This document shows, piece by piece, positions 37,892-45,707 of a stretch of 50,487 bases of DNA. The stretch covers positions 1 through 50,487 of the forward strand of contig CAYUSW010000035.1 in NCBI GenBank assembly GCA_964447445.1, given 5' to 3'. The translations under genes were made by a program, and so were the position numbers. Origin of the DNA: CAIOGO01 sp964447445 (GTDB lineage: Bacteria; Bipolaricaulota; Bipolaricaulia; UBA7950; UBA9294). Each line of letters starts with the position of its first letter. Position 1 is the stretch's first letter. The notes under the pieces were generated by a model, which saw nothing but the letters and a program-made list of their open reading frames with translations, searched no databases and had not been told where the DNA came from.

Positions 37892-38206
37892 CTACCCGCC
37901 GATCGACGTGATCGTCGTGGTCATGATTCCCTGCCGATGGCCCTGCTTCCGGCGGTAGCCCTTCTTCGGCTTGTACTTGTAGACGATGATCTTCTCGCCA
38001 CGCCCGGCGCTCTTGACCTCGCCCTTCACCATGACGCCCGAGAGGTAGGGAGTCCCGATTTGGACTCCGTCATCGGTCACCCAGAGCAGCACCTTGTCGA
38101 ACTCCACCGTCTGCCCAGGCTCGACGTTCGGGAGGAGCTCATGCTCCAACTCCAGTCCCTCTTCCACCCGGTACTGCCTTCCACACGTCTCAATGACTGC
38201 GTACAT
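37892..38206 (-). CDS. rplU: 50S ribosomal protein L21
   Basis: 104 residues. MYAVIETCGRQYRVEEGLEL, VEFDKVLLWVTDDGVQIGTP and YKYKPKKGYRRKQGHRQGIM are typical of L21. GGGGTGA stands a few bases before ATG 38206. A promoter at 38229-38257 gives a leader of about 16 bases, too short for an L21-type leader regulator. It is the first gene of the long minus-strand run to rng. Confidence 0.96.
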   Translation of the reverse strand: MYAVIETCGRQYRVEEGLELEHELLPNVEPGQTVEFDKVLLWVTDDGVQIGTPYLSGVMVKGEVKSAGRGEKIIVYKYKPKKGYRRKQGHRQGIMTTTITSIGG

Positions 38207-38228
38207 CGTTCACCCCAATCAAGCGCAG

Positions 38229-38257
38229 ATGGTAGCGGCGGCGTCTCGCTTCTGCAA
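38229..38257 (-). promoter_or_regulatory. Promoter of the rplU operon
   Basis: Minus strand TTGCAG (38252-38257), 17-base spacer, TACCAT (38229-38234). It lies directly after the metG stop (38260). Confidence 0.65.
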
Positions 38258-38259
38258 CA

Positions 38260-40236
38260 CTACCCCACGGCGCAGCCGGGATCGACGGGCCTATCCGGTC
38301 CCACGACCACCGGCCGTTCCCCTTCCGTTGCCAGGAGCATGACCTCCGAGCGTACGCCCCGGATCGTGCGTGGCTCCAGGTTGACCAGCACCACGACCGA
38401 TCGGCCGACGAGATCCGCCGCCGCGTAGGCCCCGCGAAGCCCGGCCACGCACGCGCGAGTCTCAGTCCCAAGGTCGATCGCCAGGCGCCATAGTCGCTCG
38501 GCTCCCTCCACCGGAAAGACCTCGCGCACGACGCCCACCCGCAAGTCGAGGCGCCGGAACTCCTCGAACGTGACGGGTTCCGTCGCGCCCGCCTCCGCCG
38601 GCTCCGCCGGCTCCGCCGCCCGGCTCCCGATCTGACCGCGGATCTCAGCGATGTCGACGCGCTGGAGCAGCACCCGCTCATCGCGAAGCTTCCGTCCGCC
38701 GATCTCGGCCGACAGGTCGTCCCAACGAGGGCGCTCGAACCCGAGGACTCTCAAGACACTCCCGGCGAAGCGGGGAACATACGGCAGGAGCAAGAGAGCA
38801 AGCGTCTTCGCGATCTCGATTCCTCCGGCCACCGCCGCTTCGTCGTTCGTCGACCACGTCCTCTTCCGCTGCACGTACACGTTCCCGAACCCGGCCAGGT
38901 CGCACGCAGCGCGCAGCGCCTGCGACAGCAATCCCTGCTCGATCGCCGTCTCGTACGCCGCCACCGCAGCAGCGGCTCGCGTCTTCACCTCGCCGTCGGG
39001 TGCGGCAGCCGGAACGACGCCATCGAATCTCGTCTGCACGAACGCCACAACTCGGTTGATCAAGTTCGCTATGTTCGAGATGAGGATCCCGTTGACAGCT
39101 TTCTCCAGCTCCTCCCACGAGAAGTCGACGTCCCGCGCCTCGGGGCGGTTGTAGAGGAGGTAAAAGCGCCACAACTCCCCGTCCATCACGCGCAGGGCGT
39201 CGTCGCAGTACAGCCCGACGCCGCGGGTCTTCGAGAAGCTCTCGCCGCCGATCCAGTTCAGGTACTCGGTCGCCGCAATCTGATCCGGCAGGTGGTAGCC
39301 AGCTCGGGTCGCAAGCAACAAGGCAGGCAGAATCAGCGAATGGAAGGTGATGTTGTCCTTTCCTAACGTGTAGATCTGGTGCACGTCGTCGCCGAACCAG
39401 TACGCCTTCCACGCTTCGCCGCCCCCGAAGTGCTCGATCACGGCGGACACGTAGCCGAGCACCGCTTCGCCCCAGACGTAGATCACCTTCCCCTGGGCGC
39501 CCGCGAACGGCGCCGGAATGCCCCAGTCGATGTCGCGCGTGATCGCCCGGGGGCGCAGTCCCTCGTCGATCATCTGCTGCGTGAACCAGTGGACGTTCCC
39601 CTGGAAGCCGCGCGACCCGACGTACTCCCGCAGCTCCGACCCCAGCTTGGGGAGGTCGACGTACCAGTGCGTTGTGGCGCGGAACTCGATTCCGCTCTTG
39701 CCGCAGAAGCTGCAGACGGGACTCAGGAGCTCCTCCGGCTCCAGCATCGTCCCGCATGCGTCACACTGGTCGCCTAGCGCGTGCGGCGACTTGCAGCGGG
39801 GGCACGTGCCGCTGATCAGGCGATCTGCGAGAAACCTCTTGCAGTCGCAGCAGTAGGCGCGATCCTCCGTCTCCGTGCGAATGAACCCGTTCGCCTCCAT
39901 GCGCAGATAGGCGTCTCGGACAAACGCTGCGTGCGTCTCGGACATGGTCGTCGTGTAGAGGTCGAACGTGATCCCGAATGCCTTGAGGATCTCGAGAATC
40001 GCCTCGTGATTGCGCGCCGCGAGCTGCGCGGGCGTCAACCCAACCTTGCGCGCCTCGAACTCGATTCGCGTCCCGTGCGCGTCCGATCCCGACACGTACA
40101 GCACCTCGCGCCCGCGCAGCCGGTAGTAGCGCGCGAAGACGTCGCCCGACAAGAGCGAGCCGACCAGATTCCCGAGATGCGGAAGCCCGGACGCGTAGGG
40201 CCAGGCGCTGCAAACGAGAACTCTTCGCTTCTCCAT
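38260..40236 (-). CDS. metG: Methionyl-tRNA synthetase, two-zinc-knuckle type with C-terminal tRNA-binding domain
   Basis: 658 residues. The HIGH-like motif is in SAWPYASGLPHLGNLVGSLL; the KMSKS-like motif is GGESFSKTRGVG. Four CxxC or CxC pairs (CCDC, CPRC, CDAC, CSFC; about 126-180) form the double zinc knuckle of the archaeal/MetRS2-like class. The anticodon-binding helical domain follows, then a Pro-Ala-Glu linker and an EMAP-II/Trbp111-like domain (FRRLDLRVGVVREV, near 545-658). It charges initiator and elongator tRNA-Met. ATG 40236 follows AAGAGGGA; the longer frame upstream lies in the promoter region. It is divergent from the MoaD/ThiS gene. Confidence 0.96.
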   Translation of the reverse strand: MEKRRVLVCSAWPYASGLPHLGNLVGSLLSGDVFARYYRLRGREVLYVSGSDAHGTRIEFEARKVGLTPAQLAARNHEAILEILKAFGITFDLYTTTMSETHAAFVRDAYLRMEANGFIRTETEDRAYCCDCKRFLADRLISGTCPRCKSPHALGDQCDACGTMLEPEELLSPVCSFCGKSGIEFRATTHWYVDLPKLGSELREYVGSRGFQGNVHWFTQQMIDEGLRPRAITRDIDWGIPAPFAGAQGKVIYVWGEAVLGYVSAVIEHFGGGEAWKAYWFGDDVHQIYTLGKDNITFHSLILPALLLATRAGYHLPDQIAATEYLNWIGGESFSKTRGVGLYCDDALRVMDGELWRFYLLYNRPEARDVDFSWEELEKAVNGILISNIANLINRVVAFVQTRFDGVVPAAAPDGEVKTRAAAAVAAYETAIEQGLLSQALRAACDLAGFGNVYVQRKRTWSTNDEAAVAGGIEIAKTLALLLLPYVPRFAGSVLRVLGFERPRWDDLSAEIGGRKLRDERVLLQRVDIAEIRGQIGSRAAEPAEPAEAGATEPVTFEEFRRLDLRVGVVREVFPVEGAERLWRLAIDLGTETRACVAGLRGAYAAADLVGRSVVVLVNLEPRTIRGVRSEVMLLATEGERPVVVGPDRPVDPGCAVG

Positions 40237-40273
40237 ACGGCAGATCCCTCTTCCTCTTGTGGGCTGAACCGCG

Positions 40274-40301
40274 ATTATAGCGACTGGATGAGCCGTGGCA
40301 A
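40274..40301 (-). promoter_or_regulatory. metG promoter
   Basis: Minus strand TTGCCA (40296-40301), 16-base spacer, TATAAT (40274-40279). Leader about 30 bases. Confidence 0.75.
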
Positions 40302-40313
40302 AAGCAGACGAGG

Positions 40314-40342
40314 TTGCGTTCGCGATCCGCCCGAGGTATACC
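40314..40342 (+). promoter_or_regulatory. Promoter of the MoaD/ThiS-like gene
   Basis: TTGCGT (40314-40319), 17-base spacer, TATACC (40337-40342), ending eight bases before ATG 40351. Back to back with the metG promoter. Confidence 0.55.
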
Positions 40343-40350
40343 TCGATCCC

Positions 40351-40659
40351 ATGGCAGGGACGAGCGAACATGCGGCCGACAGTGGACTAGTGACGATTCG
40401 CGTGTTCGGAGCACTTCGGGAATTCGCCGGGAGCAGTCCGCTGCACGTCGACGCGCACCAGGCTCCAACCGTGGACGGGCTTCTCGCGTGGCTCGACGGG
40501 AGTCATCCGAAGCTTGCCGCCGCCCTACAGGGGGGTCTTCGCGACGGCTACCTCAGCATTCTCATCAACGGACGGAACGTCCGCTTCCTCGATGGGCGGT
40601 CGACGTCCCTCGCCGCGGGGGACACGGTCGCCTTCCTCCCACCGATCGGCGGCGGTTAG
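40351..40659 (+). CDS. MoaD/ThiS-family sulfur-carrier (ubiquitin-like) protein
   Basis: 102 residues. A beta-grasp fold is suggested by VTIRVFGALREFAG, TVDGLLAWLD, LSILINGRNVRFL and TSLAAGDTVAFLPPIGGG. The protein ends in Gly-Gly, the residue that is thiocarboxylated in MoaD (molybdopterin) and ThiS (thiamine thiazole). LPPIGGG is closer to MoaD. The first 13 residues may not be needed. No E1-like MoeB/ThiF or MoaE gene is nearby. The message is probably leaderless. It is monocistronic and divergent from metG. Confidence 0.85.
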   Translation: MAGTSEHAADSGLVTIRVFGALREFAGSSPLHVDAHQAPTVDGLLAWLDGSHPKLAAALQGGLRDGYLSILINGRNVRFLDGRSTSLAAGDTVAFLPPIGGG

Positions 40660-40904
40660 GCCACTCCCATCGGCGAAGAAGAGGGTTGAGCTGACGTGAG
40701 CCGCCGGCATGTTGGACCCAGGCCTCACGGCCCGTGTTCGAGCGGACTGCCCGCCGCGGAGAATCAGCAGAGGAACCGGCCGGCGCGGACCGCCCCGCGT
40801 CATAGCAGAGCCCATCCGGATCTTCATCCCGCAGGCGCGCATGCCCTCCGGTGTCTGTCTCCAGTCGTTCCGGCCTGCCGTTCTGGCTCCTGAGGCCTGC
40901 GAGA
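40660..40904. other. Intergenic stretch with no gene recognised
   Basis: 245 bases between the convergent MoaD-like gene and the large outer-membrane gene. Short open frames on both strands show arginine- and proline-rich translations typical of GC-rich noise. No clear terminator, tRNA or repeat was found. Confidence 0.6.
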
Positions 40905-43900
40905 CTAGAATTCGATCGCTACGGTCAGTTCCCCGACAAGCCCGTGGAACATGTCAACGTCCGTCTTGACTCCTCCGTAGTAGGTCAGGCCGAACGACAG
41001 ACTCCACGTGGAGGACAGCGCAACATCAGCCGAGGCCCCCAGTTCCCAATCCGCCGTGTCCCTCCCACCCTCGTCATGCCGCCAGTCCGCCGCCAGGCGC
41101 GCTCGTAAGGAGGCAGACGTGGCCTCGGCCGCCTTCGCTTCGCGAAGCGCCGGGACCCATGCCGCAAAGAGGCTCGTCACATCCTGCGCGTAGGAGTTCT
41201 CAAGCGAGAGGTTGAAGGATCCTGAATCCTGGAACCGCCCCGCAACGGCGAACGTGTCCGATGCGCCGTTGGCGCCGGACCACGTGAGACGCCCGTTAGC
41301 GGAGTGCGTGACTGCATCCTTGGATCCCTGCCCCTCGACGCGGGTCAAGCTTCGAGTTGCCGTATAGCTCAACGAAGGACGCAGCCCTTCGATCCCGGAG
41401 AAACTCAACGTCGTTGTCAGCTTCTCGGACCACCGCTCGACGCGCGACCCGAGGCCGGACACGTCGACGGAGCCGACCGTCCGCGCCGCCCAGTCGACCC
41501 AGTCGAGCTGGGCACTGAGTCGCCCGGAGAGAGACGTCGCGTCGTTCGCGTGCCCTGCCTTAAGATCCAACCTCGGCGACAACTCCCACCCTTCGAAGCC
41601 GAAGTCCGGTGTGGTCAGCGCCGCTGTTGCGGCATGCGCGAACCGCGCGTCTCCCGATAGGCTCCGCGAGGCGTCCAATCCATACGTGGCCGTGAGGCCG
41701 AATCCGGAGTCGTCGAACGCCGCCCGAGTGTTCCACGACCAGCTTTCGCTCCCCGTCGCCTCTCCGCTCGCGATGCGGACCGGACGCCGCCACGAGAGAG
41801 ATGTGCGCACATCCTGTGTCACGTCCAGGGAGACGTTCGTCGCTAACATCGTTTGACGCCGCATCGCCCGCTCCTCGGGCCAGGAGAAGTCCTCCCCCCA
41901 CGAGACCGTGAAGCTCAGTACCTCATCGAACAGCCGATGGCTCAGCCTCAAATCGTACGAGAGGCTATCGCGGTCGAGGCCGCGATCCTGCCGACCCGCG
42001 TCCTCGACCTGATAGTCAACGACAAGCGAGATCTCCGGTCCGAAAGAGCCGTGAAACTCCACGCGGCTGTCGGCAGTCGTCAAGGCATCGTCAGACCCGA
42101 GGTCCGAGAGCCTGCAGCTGTGGTCGAGGGACAACGTGGCGCTCGGCCCCAACTCGATCGCCGACGTCGCAGACCATCCCCCGGCGTCGCTGCGCCCGCG
42201 CGCATCGATCGCCCGGAACCCGGGCATCACGCGATCCACGCTCCCAGCGATCGAGAAGCCATCCGCCTCGTGGGCAAACGATGCCTGAGCCATCCAGCCC
42301 TTGCTCGTGTGCTCGCCTGGAGAGGAGTCGGCGTACACGCGGGGGTTCCAGGGGGCAATCCTCGTTGTCGCGACATCGTAGACGGCGTCCGCCGCGCCGA
42401 GGCTCCACACGAGGAGCTCGCCCGATCGGTCGCCGGCGGACCCTACCCACAGCGTGCCTTCCGCGCCCGCGATCGCCGTGATCGCCCATCCAGCCTGCGT
42501 CACACTTTCATCGGACACACGCGTCAGGCCGGCGCTCGTCCCGTAGAAGACCTCGCCGTCACCGGCCTCCACCGCGAGGACCGCATCGCCGGAGGCAATC
42601 CATCCGGTGCTCGCGTCGTGGACGTAGGTCTCCAGGCCCGTAGATCTTGCGGCGTATAGAGTCTGTCCGTCGCTCGCGAGATCGTGGACCGCTGGACCCG
42701 CTTCTCCGATCCGCACCGCAGCACCCGTCGTTCGGTCGACGCGGGCCAGACCCTTCGTCGTGCCTACGTACAGCGCGCCCTCGTGCAAGCAGAGTGCCCG
42801 AGCATCCTCAACAAGAGGATTCGCGTACGCGACCCAGGCTTCCGGGTCCGCCATCTCAGCGATGGCGACGCGGAAAAGCCGCTTGTCCGTCCCGATCCAC
42901 AGCACATCGTCGTCGACTGCGAGGGCACGGACCGAGACATCGAGGAGTCCTTCGGCGTCGCCGTAGCGGGACCAGTTGGCTACCTTGTCCAGTGGCGACA
43001 CTCCCGCCAGTTCGACAACGGTCACCCCGCCGTTCGTGCCGAAGAACACTGCATCCCCGTCTGCAGCCATCGCTCGCACTTCGCGGCCGGATAGGCCGTC
43101 CCCCGTGTCGTAGGAATCCCACGCGACGCCGTCATACGCGACAAAGCCGGCATCGGTTCCCACAAACGTGTACTCGCCCGACACGGCGATCGAGCGAACG
43201 AGATTCGGCACGCGGCTGCGCTGGTTGTCGTCGTACGGGAAGAGGTCGTTCGTGTAGCCCAGATCGAAGTCCGCGCTGAAGTCGGGCAGCGCGATGCTCC
43301 CGCGGACTCCGACCACCGTCTGCTCGTTGGGCATCGTCTTGACGCTTTCTGGGTGTTCGACCGACCCCTGATGGTCCACGCCCCGAAGTGCATACACATC
43401 GACTGACAGAGTCTCGCTGAGTGGTGCACCCATCGCCGCGCCGTAGAATCCACGCGCGTAGGCCCCCGTTCCGCCAACGCTTCGATATCGCTCGAACTCC
43501 GCAACAAGGGGGTCCGTCGGCCCGATCTCTACGAGCAGCGACAAGAGTCCGAGCTCGTAGTCGATGGTGTACTCCGTGTCGCGAGCGAGCGCGCGACCCG
43601 CCATCGTAACGCGTTCGCTGCCCGGGATGACCGATCCACCCAACATGTACGTGCTCCCGCTCACCGAGTACGAGAACGAGATCTTGAGCCGCGCGTCGGG
43701 ATCGAGGAAGAAGCTGTCGGGAAAGGTTACTTCGAGGATCCCCTCCTCCGCGTACGCCGCCGCCGTGTAGCCGACGAGGTCGGGGTCGTTCACCGGGGTG
43801 TAGGTCCGGCCGTCGAGGCTTACCGCAGCGACAACGGAGTCCGCAACGACTCTTGTGCGTCCGAGGTCGTAGAACCTCCACCACCCCAGGCCGCTGAGGA

Positions 43901-44843
43901 GGTGCTCCTCCTCGCCGACCTTCACGACGGAAAACGCTTGCAGGGCCGCGAGGAACTCCTCCTCGGCGTTGCTCCCTTCAACAAACGGATACGACAAGGG
44001 CGTCGCCGCATCCTCTTGGTTGTAGCTACGAATCGCAGCGCGCAGGAGATCCCGGACAACGCTCTCGGGTTCGACCTCGAATAGGAAAGACTGCTCCGCC
44101 TCTCCGACGACGGCGAACTTGTTCGCGTCGAGTTTCTGGTCGCCGAACGCCGCGATGGCCTCGCCCAGTTCGGCGACTCCGTACCGCTCGAGGATCTCCG
44201 CAAGCCCCGTTACAGAGTCGAACCGCAGTCGGACTTCCGTGAACCCATCGACGTACAGGCTCTCCAGGCCGAAGTGCCCCATCCCTCGAAGGCTCGTGCT
44301 GTACAGAGCGCCCTCGCTCGAACCGGCGGCCGCCAGCAGGCGCTCGCCGAGCGCCGTCTGCCCCACGAAGCTCCGCGAATCCCGCACGCCCGAGAGGAGC
44401 GACGCGATGCCGACAATCGATCCATCCGCCCACGTGGCGTCGACGCGGGCGCCCTTCATCGCCAGGCTTCCAGCAAAGAAGCCGGGCAGGTTCGGAGCCG
44501 TGAAGTCTCCCGCCACCGCGTGCACGTTCTCCGTATCCATGAAGAGCGAGAGGGATTGGAGGCTCGACGACTCCTGGTCGTCGAAGTGGCCCTTGATGCG
44601 GAAGATCGACAGCGCGGACGCGGTGAAATCGACGGCCATGGTCTGGTCGAGCGTGAACTGCCCCGCGCCGATCGCTGCGCCAGCCAGCGCGAGCGAGTCG
44701 CCGAGACCGTACCGCACGGTCCATGTCTTCCGCCCTTCCAGCTCGACGCTCCAGGCGTTCTCGGATGGCGTCTGCTGGCCCCAGGCCGCCACCCCCGCCA
44801 TCACTGCAAGGACCGCCACGAATCCGTATCTCGTCTTCTTCAT
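40905..44843 (-). CDS. Large outer-membrane beta-barrel protein with internal seven-bladed propeller (SprA/Sov-like features)
   Basis: 1312 residues. Signal peptide 1-22 (VAVLAVMAGVAAWGQ). Residues about 30-545 are beta-rich; the stretch at about 398-442 (SVIPGSERVTMAGRALARDT, then YTIDYELGLLSLL) resembles the repeated N-S/G-S-E-x-V...DYxIDYxxG unit of the type IX translocon SprA/Sov. Residues 546-820 hold seven repeats of the pattern LxVGTxxGL (at about 559, 599, 648, 691, 729, 765, 798), a beta propeller. Residues 850-1312 alternate polar and hydrophobic strands and end in VAIEF, an outer-membrane barrel C-terminus. GGAG lies upstream of ATG 44843. It is the third gene after the subtilase and the PorV-like barrel. 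Confidence 0.7.
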   Translation of the reverse strand: MKKTRYGFVAVLAVMAGVAAWGQQTPSENAWSVELEGRKTWTVRYGLGDSLALAGAAIGAGQFTLDQTMAVDFTASALSIFRIKGHFDDQESSSLQSLSLFMDTENVHAVAGDFTAPNLPGFFAGSLAMKGARVDATWADGSIVGIASLLSGVRDSRSFVGQTALGERLLAAAGSSEGALYSTSLRGMGHFGLESLYVDGFTEVRLRFDSVTGLAEILERYGVAELGEAIAAFGDQKLDANKFAVVGEAEQSFLFEVEPESVVRDLLRAAIRSYNQEDAATPLSYPFVEGSNAEEEFLAALQAFSVVKVGEEEHLLSGLGWWRFYDLGRTRVVADSVVAAVSLDGRTYTPVNDPDLVGYTAAAYAEEGILEVTFPDSFFLDPDARLKISFSYSVSGSTYMLGGSVIPGSERVTMAGRALARDTEYTIDYELGLLSLLVEIGPTDPLVAEFERYRSVGGTGAYARGFYGAAMGAPLSETLSVDVYALRGVDHQGSVEHPESVKTMPNEQTVVGVRGSIALPDFSADFDLGYTNDLFPYDDNQRSRVPNLVRSIAVSGEYTFVGTDAGFVAYDGVAWDSYDTGDGLSGREVRAMAADGDAVFFGTNGGVTVVELAGVSPLDKVANWSRYGDAEGLLDVSVRALAVDDDVLWIGTDKRLFRVAIAEMADPEAWVAYANPLVEDARALCLHEGALYVGTTKGLARVDRTTGAAVRIGEAGPAVHDLASDGQTLYAARSTGLETYVHDASTGWIASGDAVLAVEAGDGEVFYGTSAGLTRVSDESVTQAGWAITAIAGAEGTLWVGSAGDRSGELLVWSLGAADAVYDVATTRIAPWNPRVYADSSPGEHTSKGWMAQASFAHEADGFSIAGSVDRVMPGFRAIDARGRSDAGGWSATSAIELGPSATLSLDHSCRLSDLGSDDALTTADSRVEFHGSFGPEISLVVDYQVEDAGRQDRGLDRDSLSYDLRLSHRLFDEVLSFTVSWGEDFSWPEERAMRRQTMLATNVSLDVTQDVRTSLSWRRPVRIASGEATGSESWSWNTRAAFDDSGFGLTATYGLDASRSLSGDARFAHAATAALTTPDFGFEGWELSPRLDLKAGHANDATSLSGRLSAQLDWVDWAARTVGSVDVSGLGSRVERWSEKLTTTLSFSGIEGLRPSLSYTATRSLTRVEGQGSKDAVTHSANGRLTWSGANGASDTFAVAGRFQDSGSFNLSLENSYAQDVTSLFAAWVPALREAKAAEATSASLRARLAADWRHDEGGRDTADWELGASADVALSSTWSLSFGLTYYGGVKTDVDMFHGLVGELTVAIEF

Positions 44844-44855
44844 CTCGTCTCCACT

Positions 44856-45707
44856 CTAGAAAAGGATCTTAAGCGACACACGGTGACTCATTCCCAGGTC
44901 GGATCTGGCCGCGCACGACCAATCCACCTCGGCTCCGGAGACCCGCAGGGAAAGGCCAAACGTCGGTCCCTCTCCGTCCCAGCCGACGCGCACCGCCAAG
45001 ACCCCAACCCACGCCTCCGTCCCCCCGTGGACCCGCAGCGGAGCATTGAGAATTCCGTCCACATCGGCCGTCGCCGTCCAGACCACGTCATCCAACGGGG
45101 AGAGAGTCACCGCCGCACCTAGGCGAAGGTCGGGCTCCCATGCCTCGCTTTTCCCTGTGTCGTACGTCATCGGAGAGGAGGCCACGGCGTCCCACACCCC
45201 GCCGACTCTCACCATCCCGAGATCGAGGAGGAGCCCCGCATCGAGAGCCCACCCGTGGCCGGAGAACGGGCTGCCTACTCTCAACAGCCGCCAGCGCGCG
45301 CCCGCCGACACCGGCCCCACAGGAACCCCCGCCGCACCGACAAGGCTCTGCGACGTGAACCGGACGCCGGACTCGCCGGAGGGTATCCAGCCTGAGTCAA
45401 CGAATGCTCCTGCCAAACCGACATAGGGCGCCGAGAACGACACGGCACCATAGTGGACGCCGCCGAACAGGTTGGCGTAGAGAGACGCCACCTCGATGCC
45501 TTCGCCCCACCCGAGGCTCGCCGGATTGAGCGTCGCCGCCGCTGCACGATCGTCAAGCGCGGCCGACGCCCCCCCAAGACCAAGCGACCGCGCCGATACC
45601 CCGAGCCGGAACAGCGCGCCCACACCCTCCTCGGCGACGCTCGTCCATCCTCCGAGAAGCACAACAACCGTCACGATAACCCAGCACCCTGCTCGCTTCC
45701 GGATCAC
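44856..45707 (-). CDS. PorV/PorQ-like outer-membrane beta-barrel protein
   Basis: 283 residues from GTG 45707. Signal peptide about 1-25 (VIVTVVVLLGGWTSVAEE). The mature start LFRLGVSARSLGLGGASAAL followed by DDRAAAATLNPASLGW is the hallmark of PorV/PorQ and UPF0164-type 14-strand barrels (typical form: ...ARxLGMGGAxVAxADDxxAxxxNPAGL). HGWALDAGLLLD and a final ILF support a barrel. PorV carries substrates of type IX secretion from the SprA translocon to the attachment step. GTGA overlap with the subtilase gene and a 12-base gap to the large barrel make a tight operon. Confidence 0.75.
   Translation of the reverse strand: MIRKRAGCWVIVTVVVLLGGWTSVAEEGVGALFRLGVSARSLGLGGASAALDDRAAAATLNPASLGWGEGIEVASLYANLFGGVHYGAVSFSAPYVGLAGAFVDSGWIPSGESGVRFTSQSLVGAAGVPVGPVSAGARWRLLRVGSPFSGHGWALDAGLLLDLGMVRVGGVWDAVASSPMTYDTGKSEAWEPDLRLGAAVTLSPLDDVVWTATADVDGILNAPLRVHGGTEAWVGVLAVRVGWDGEGPTFGLSLRVSGAEVDWSCAARSDLGMSHRVSLKILF

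Noticed and set aside
38570..38630. Short repeated GGCTCCGCC units in metG as a regulatory repeat
   Set aside because: They encode the Ala-Glu-Pro linker between the catalytic body and the C-terminal tRNA-binding domain and stay in frame; a simple linker repeat.
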